A stretch of 41,759 bases of DNA, taken from positions 1 to 41,759 of the forward strand of contig NZ_JAJAEL010000013.1 of NCBI RefSeq assembly GCF_020447205.1, written 5' to 3'. This document shows, piece after piece, positions 38,638-41,759 of the stretch (positions within the stretch are counted from its first letter, which is position 1; every line of letters begins with the position of its first letter). The DNA is from Thalassolituus alkanivorans. GTDB taxonomy: Bacteria; Pseudomonadota; Gammaproteobacteria; Pseudomonadales; Oceanobacteraceae. Under the pieces are notes generated by a model, which was not told the origin of the DNA, did no database searches, and saw only the letters and a list, made by a program, of their open reading frames with translations. The translations under genes and the position numbers were made by a program.

Positions 38638-41600
38638 TCAGGCGTCGATCATTTCCGCGGCCTCTTCCACATCCACCGACACCAGACGGGAAACCCCCGG
38701 CTCGTGCATGGTGACGCCCATCAACTGAGACGCCATCTCCATGGCAATTTTGTTGTGGGTGATATAAATAAACTGCACCTTCTCCGACATAGCTTTTACC
38801 AGACGCGCATAGCGACCAACGTTGGCATCATCAAGCGGTGCATCCACCTCATCCAGCATACAGAACGGTGCCGGATTCAGCTGGAAGATGGAGAACACCA
38901 GCGCGATGGCGGTCAGTGCTTTTTCGCCACCGGACAGCAGATGAATGGTGCTGTTTTTCTTACCCGGCGGGCGCGCCATGATCGCCACCCCGGTGGTCAG
39001 CAGATCTTCGTCGGTCAGCTCCAGACAGGCGTGGCCGCCACCGAAGACTTTCGGGAACAGCTCGGCCAGGCCGGCATTCATTTTGTCGAACGTTTCCTGG
39101 AAGCGGGTGCGGGTTTCACGGTCGATTTTCTGAATCGCGCCTTCAAGCGTGTTCAGGGCTTTTTCCAGATCCTCGTTCTGCGCATCCAGATACACCTTAC
39201 GCTCGGACTGAATACGGTATTCATCAATCGCCGCAAGGTTAATGGCACCCAACCGCTGGATACGTTCAGCGATGCGCGCCAGCTCTTCCTGCCAGCTGTC
39301 GGCATCCGCCTCTTCCGGCATATTGTCGAGCACATCTTTTAACGTGAGCTTTTCTTCCTGCAGGTTTTCCACCAGCGCCTGACGACGGATATCCAGCGCC
39401 TGACATTCCATGCGCACTTTTTCCAGTTCGTTACGCACATCCAGCGCTTTCTTTTCAGCATCGGCGCGGGCCTGTTCCAGCTCACGCAGGCGGGCATCCA
39501 CCGCTTCAAGCGCATGCCGGGCAGCCGACATAATCTGCTCGGCGTTCAGACGACGCTCCAGCAGTTCTTCCATTTCCGCTTTCAGCTCGTCGAGATCGGC
39601 GCTGTGATCGCGGTTCTGGTTATCCAGAATCTGTTGCTTACGTTCGCGCAGGCGCTGCATCTGTGCGGCCAGGCGTTCGATCGCCTGCTGTAAGCCCTGC
39701 TCACGGCTCTTCAGGGTCTGCACTTTCAGCTGCAGCTGATGGGCCTTGTCCTGATGCTGACGAGATTCCATGCGCGCCCGCTCCAGCAGTTGCTGTACGC
39801 GGTTGCGCTCGGCCTGCAGACGTTCGCGCTCATCGGTATCATCGTCGATGGCGCTCATCGCTTCCTGCCAGGTCAGACGCAACTCTTCCAGAGCTTCGCG
39901 CTCCAGCGCCTGTAACTGTCTGGCTTCGCTGATATCCTGATTCAGTTTGTCGCTGCGCAGGGCAAACTGCTCGGCACGCGCCTGTTTGCCGGACAACTGG
40001 GATTTCAGGGTGATCAGCTTCTGGCTGACCTGCTGCTGTTCACGCTGAGCAGTTTCACGCTGCTGCTCCAGTGAGCGCAGCTTAAGCTGGTCAGCATCCA
40101 GATCGGCATCCCACTCTTCGACCTGAATATCCAGTTCTTCAATCTGATCTTCCAGAACCTCAAGTTCCTGCTGGCGGGCCAGTACGCCGCCCTCACCGTC
40201 AGCGGCGCGGGCAACACGCAACCAGTTAGGGCCAAGCCAGATACCATCGGCGGTAATAATGGATTCATGGGCGGCCAGATTGCCGCGCGCTGCCAGTGCA
40301 GAGGCCAGATCATCAGCCACTTTAATCCCGGCCAGCAGGCCGCTGACGTCCTGACGGCTCTGCACTTTGGCCGCCAGCGTACCGGCAGCACCCGTGTTAA
40401 CCGCAGCAGCACCCTGTCCCTGTTGCCATAAACTGAGGTGTCCTTCTTTAAAACTGCCGAGCCAGTGCTGTGCCGGATCAAGCTGATCGATCATCACCGC
40501 CTGCAGGTAATCGCCCAATACGGTTTCAACCGCCCGCTCCCAGCCGCTTTCAACCTGCAGCTGTTCTGCAAGACGCGGCTTGCGCGCCAGCTGATGGCTT
40601 TCCAGCCAGTGGCTGACGGCTTCTGAGCCCTGCCCTAAGGCGGCTTTCTGCAAGGCATCGAGGGTGGCTTTACGGTTCAGCATCTGCTGTAACTGCGCCT
40701 TGCCTTCATCCAGCTGACGGCGTTGCTGCTCCAGCTGTTCACGACCGGCGGTTACCTGCTCCTGCAGACTGTCGAGGCGTTCCTGCTGGCTGTCGGCGGC
40801 CAGTTCCTGTTCGCTGACTTCTTCGGCCAGTAGCTGAATTTCTTCCAGCTCCGGGTTGTCTTTCAGCTGCTGCAGTTCCTCTTCCAGACGACGAATCTGC
40901 TGGTCGAGACGGGTAAGCTGCTGCTCACTGTTCTGAATGCGGGTCTGTGCCACTTCGGCCTGGCGGGTTGGCTCACTGGCGCGCTGGGTAAAGCTGTCCC
41001 AGGCGTCCTGCCAGCGGCTCTGGGCTTCTTCGGCCTCCAGCAGCATGGCGGCGGATTCTTCTTCACCGGCCAGCAGCATTTCCAGCTCCGGCTCCAGCAG
41101 CATCAGTTCTTCACCGACGGCTTCGCGCGCCAGCTGGTCTTCTTCCAGCGATTTTTCGGTTTCAAGGATGGCCTTTTCGGCTTCGGCCATATCCTGATCA
41201 AGCTGCAGCGCCATCTGCGCCTGATGCTCGAGCTTCTGCTCATGGCGGGCAATGTGAGCACCTACTTCGTAGTATTTGCTCTGCGCGCTGTTAAACAGAT
41301 CACCTTTTTCCTGATGCTCCAGACGCAGGCCTTCGATTTCGGCATCGGCGGCACGCTGTTCAGCCATATGGGCTTCGAACTGGGTCTGATGCTCGGCGAT
41401 TTTCAGCTCGCGAACGCGGTAATCGGCATCCAGCGCCTGCCACTTCAGGGCCTGCAACTGTGCCTTTTTCTCGCGTTCCTGGGTTTTTAATTCTTTGTAT
41501 TTTTCTGCCGCCTGGGCCTGACGCTGAAGATGGGATAACTGCCGCTCCAGTTCCTGACGGATATCCTGCAGGCGCTCGAGGTTTTCATGGGTGCGGCGCA

Positions 41601-41759
41601 TGCGGTTTTCGGTTTCGCGGCGGCGCTCTTTGTATTTGGAAATACCGGCCGCTTCTTCCACATACACCCGCAGCTCTTCCGGTTTGGCTTCGATCAGGCG
41701 CGAGATCATGCCCTGCTCGATAATGGCGTAGGAACGCGGACCAAGGCCGGTGCCGAGGA
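38638..41759 (-). CDS. smc: Chromosome partition protein SMC (N-terminus beyond window)
   Basis: ATPase that organises the chromosome as an antiparallel coiled-coil dimer with ScpAB. The frame is open to the right-hand edge, so the start and Walker A motif (about 120–130 residues) lie outside. The first codons read LGTGLGPRSYAIIEQGMISR, the family's N-terminal head. A long heptad-rich coiled coil follows (about 41,600–40,700). The hinge domain (about 40,650–40,170: GWERAVETVLGDYLQAVMID...) is followed by the returning coiled coil. The C-terminal head has ABC signature LLSGGEKAL and Walker B FCMLDEVDAPLDDANV. ATG 41709 is internal (in GMISRL). The stop is followed by a long hairpin. Confidence 0.97.
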   Translation of the reverse strand, partial: LGTGLGPRSYAIIEQGMISRLIEAKPEELRVYVEEAAGISKYKERRRETENRMRRTHENLERLQDIRQELERQLSHLQRQAQAAEKYKELKTQEREKKAQLQALKWQALDADYRVRELKIAEHQTQFEAHMAEQRAADAEIEGLRLEHQEKGDLFNSAQSKYYEVGAHIARHEQKLEHQAQMALQLDQDMAEAEKAILETEKSLEEDQLAREAVGEELMLLEPELEMLLAGEEESAAMLLEAEEAQSRWQDAWDSFTQRASEPTRQAEVAQTRIQNSEQQLTRLDQQIRRLEEELQQLKDNPELEEIQLLAEEVSEQELAADSQQERLDSLQEQVTAGREQLEQQRRQLDEGKAQLQQMLNRKATLDALQKAALGQGSEAVSHWLESHQLARKPRLAEQLQVESGWERAVETVLGDYLQAVMIDQLDPAQHWLGSFKEGHLSLWQQGQGAAAVNTGAAGTLAAKVQSRQDVSGLLAGIKVADDLASALAARGNLAAHESIITADGIWLGPNWLRVARAADGEGGVLARQQELEVLEDQIEELDIQVEEWDADLDADQLKLRSLEQQRETAQREQQQVSQKLITLKSQLSGKQARAEQFALRSDKLNQDISEARQLQALEREALEELRLTWQEAMSAIDDDTDERERLQAERNRVQQLLERARMESRQHQDKAHQLQLKVQTLKSREQGLQQAIERLAAQMQRLRERKQQILDNQNRDHSADLDELKAEMEELLERRLNAEQIMSAARHALEAVDARLRELEQARADAEKKALDVRNELEKVRMECQALDIRRQALVENLQEEKLTLKDVLDNMPEEADADSWQEELARIAERIQRLGAINLAAIDEYRIQSERKVYLDAQNEDLEKALNTLEGAIQKIDRETRTRFQETFDKMNAGLAELFPKVFGGGHACLELTDEDLLTTGVAIMARPPGKKNSTIHLLSGGEKALTAIALVFSIFQLNPAPFCMLDEVDAPLDDANVGRYARLVKAMSEKVQFIYITHNKIAMEMASQLMGVTMHEPGVSRLVSVDVEEAAEMIDA

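Noticed and set aside
38704-39342. A 212-codon frame antisense to smc
   Set aside because: It overlaps the SMC ABC head, whose signature and Walker B motifs are intact, and shows no ribosome site or family match.

Overview
The window reads as chromosomal backbone of a marine-type gammaproteobacterium. The signs are the order smc–zipA–ligA (ZipA is confined to Gammaproteobacteria), a fused RlmKL next to rmf and pyrD, an enterobacterial-type riboflavin synthase, a CobB with the Proteobacterial zinc site, the 180-kDa NAD-glutamate dehydrogenase, and a surface protein ending in a GlyGly-CTERM-like tail. A lineage near Oceanospirillales is my inference; no marker gene fixes it. Coding density is high and no gap exceeds about 265 bases. 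I see no rRNA, tRNA, insertion sequence, prophage or CRISPR array.

Layout. 1–4509: the 3' end of a secreted Ig/cadherin-repeat protein and a 7TMR-DISM hybrid histidine kinase. 4513–6242: a TauE/SafE permease, a small glutaredoxin and riboflavin synthase. 6472–8324: a patatin-like phospholipase and a CobB sirtuin. 8575–12749: a two-gene RND efflux system (lipoprotein adaptor and pump) with no outer-membrane partner or regulator beside it. 12823–18369: a TfoX C-terminal-domain protein, AmtB, RlmKL, ribosome modulation factor and dihydroorotate dehydrogenase. 18476–24733: a DUF2835 protein, an unrecognised exported protein and NAD-glutamate dehydrogenase. 24914–32186: a tightly coupled Bat-type operon (MoxR ATPase, DUF58, DUF4381, BatA, fused BatB/BatC, BatD). 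32235–34016: a triple-PAS diguanylate cyclase. 34154–41759: a lytic-transglycosylase-like lipoprotein, LigA, ZipA and SMC (cut by the window end).

How the parts relate. The Bat operon is the one clear multi-protein system. Its six genes overlap or lie within a few bases of each other and follow a good sigma70-like promoter. It joins a AAA+ ATPase to membrane-anchored VWA proteins, which suggests envelope or stress maintenance. SMC, ZipA and LigA serve chromosome organisation, division and replication. AmtB, glutamate dehydrogenase and PyrD link nitrogen uptake, glutamate catabolism and pyrimidine synthesis, but nothing shows they are co-regulated. An NtrC-like site upstream of amtB is the best nitrogen-control signal.

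Nothing here is a plainly new defence or biosynthetic system. The points most worth a second look are the 15-bp coding repeat in the BatB/BatC fusion, the unrecognised exported protein coupled to DUF2835, structured inverted repeats between amtB and rlmKL, paired palindromes before the RND operon, and a long hairpin between smc and zipA.
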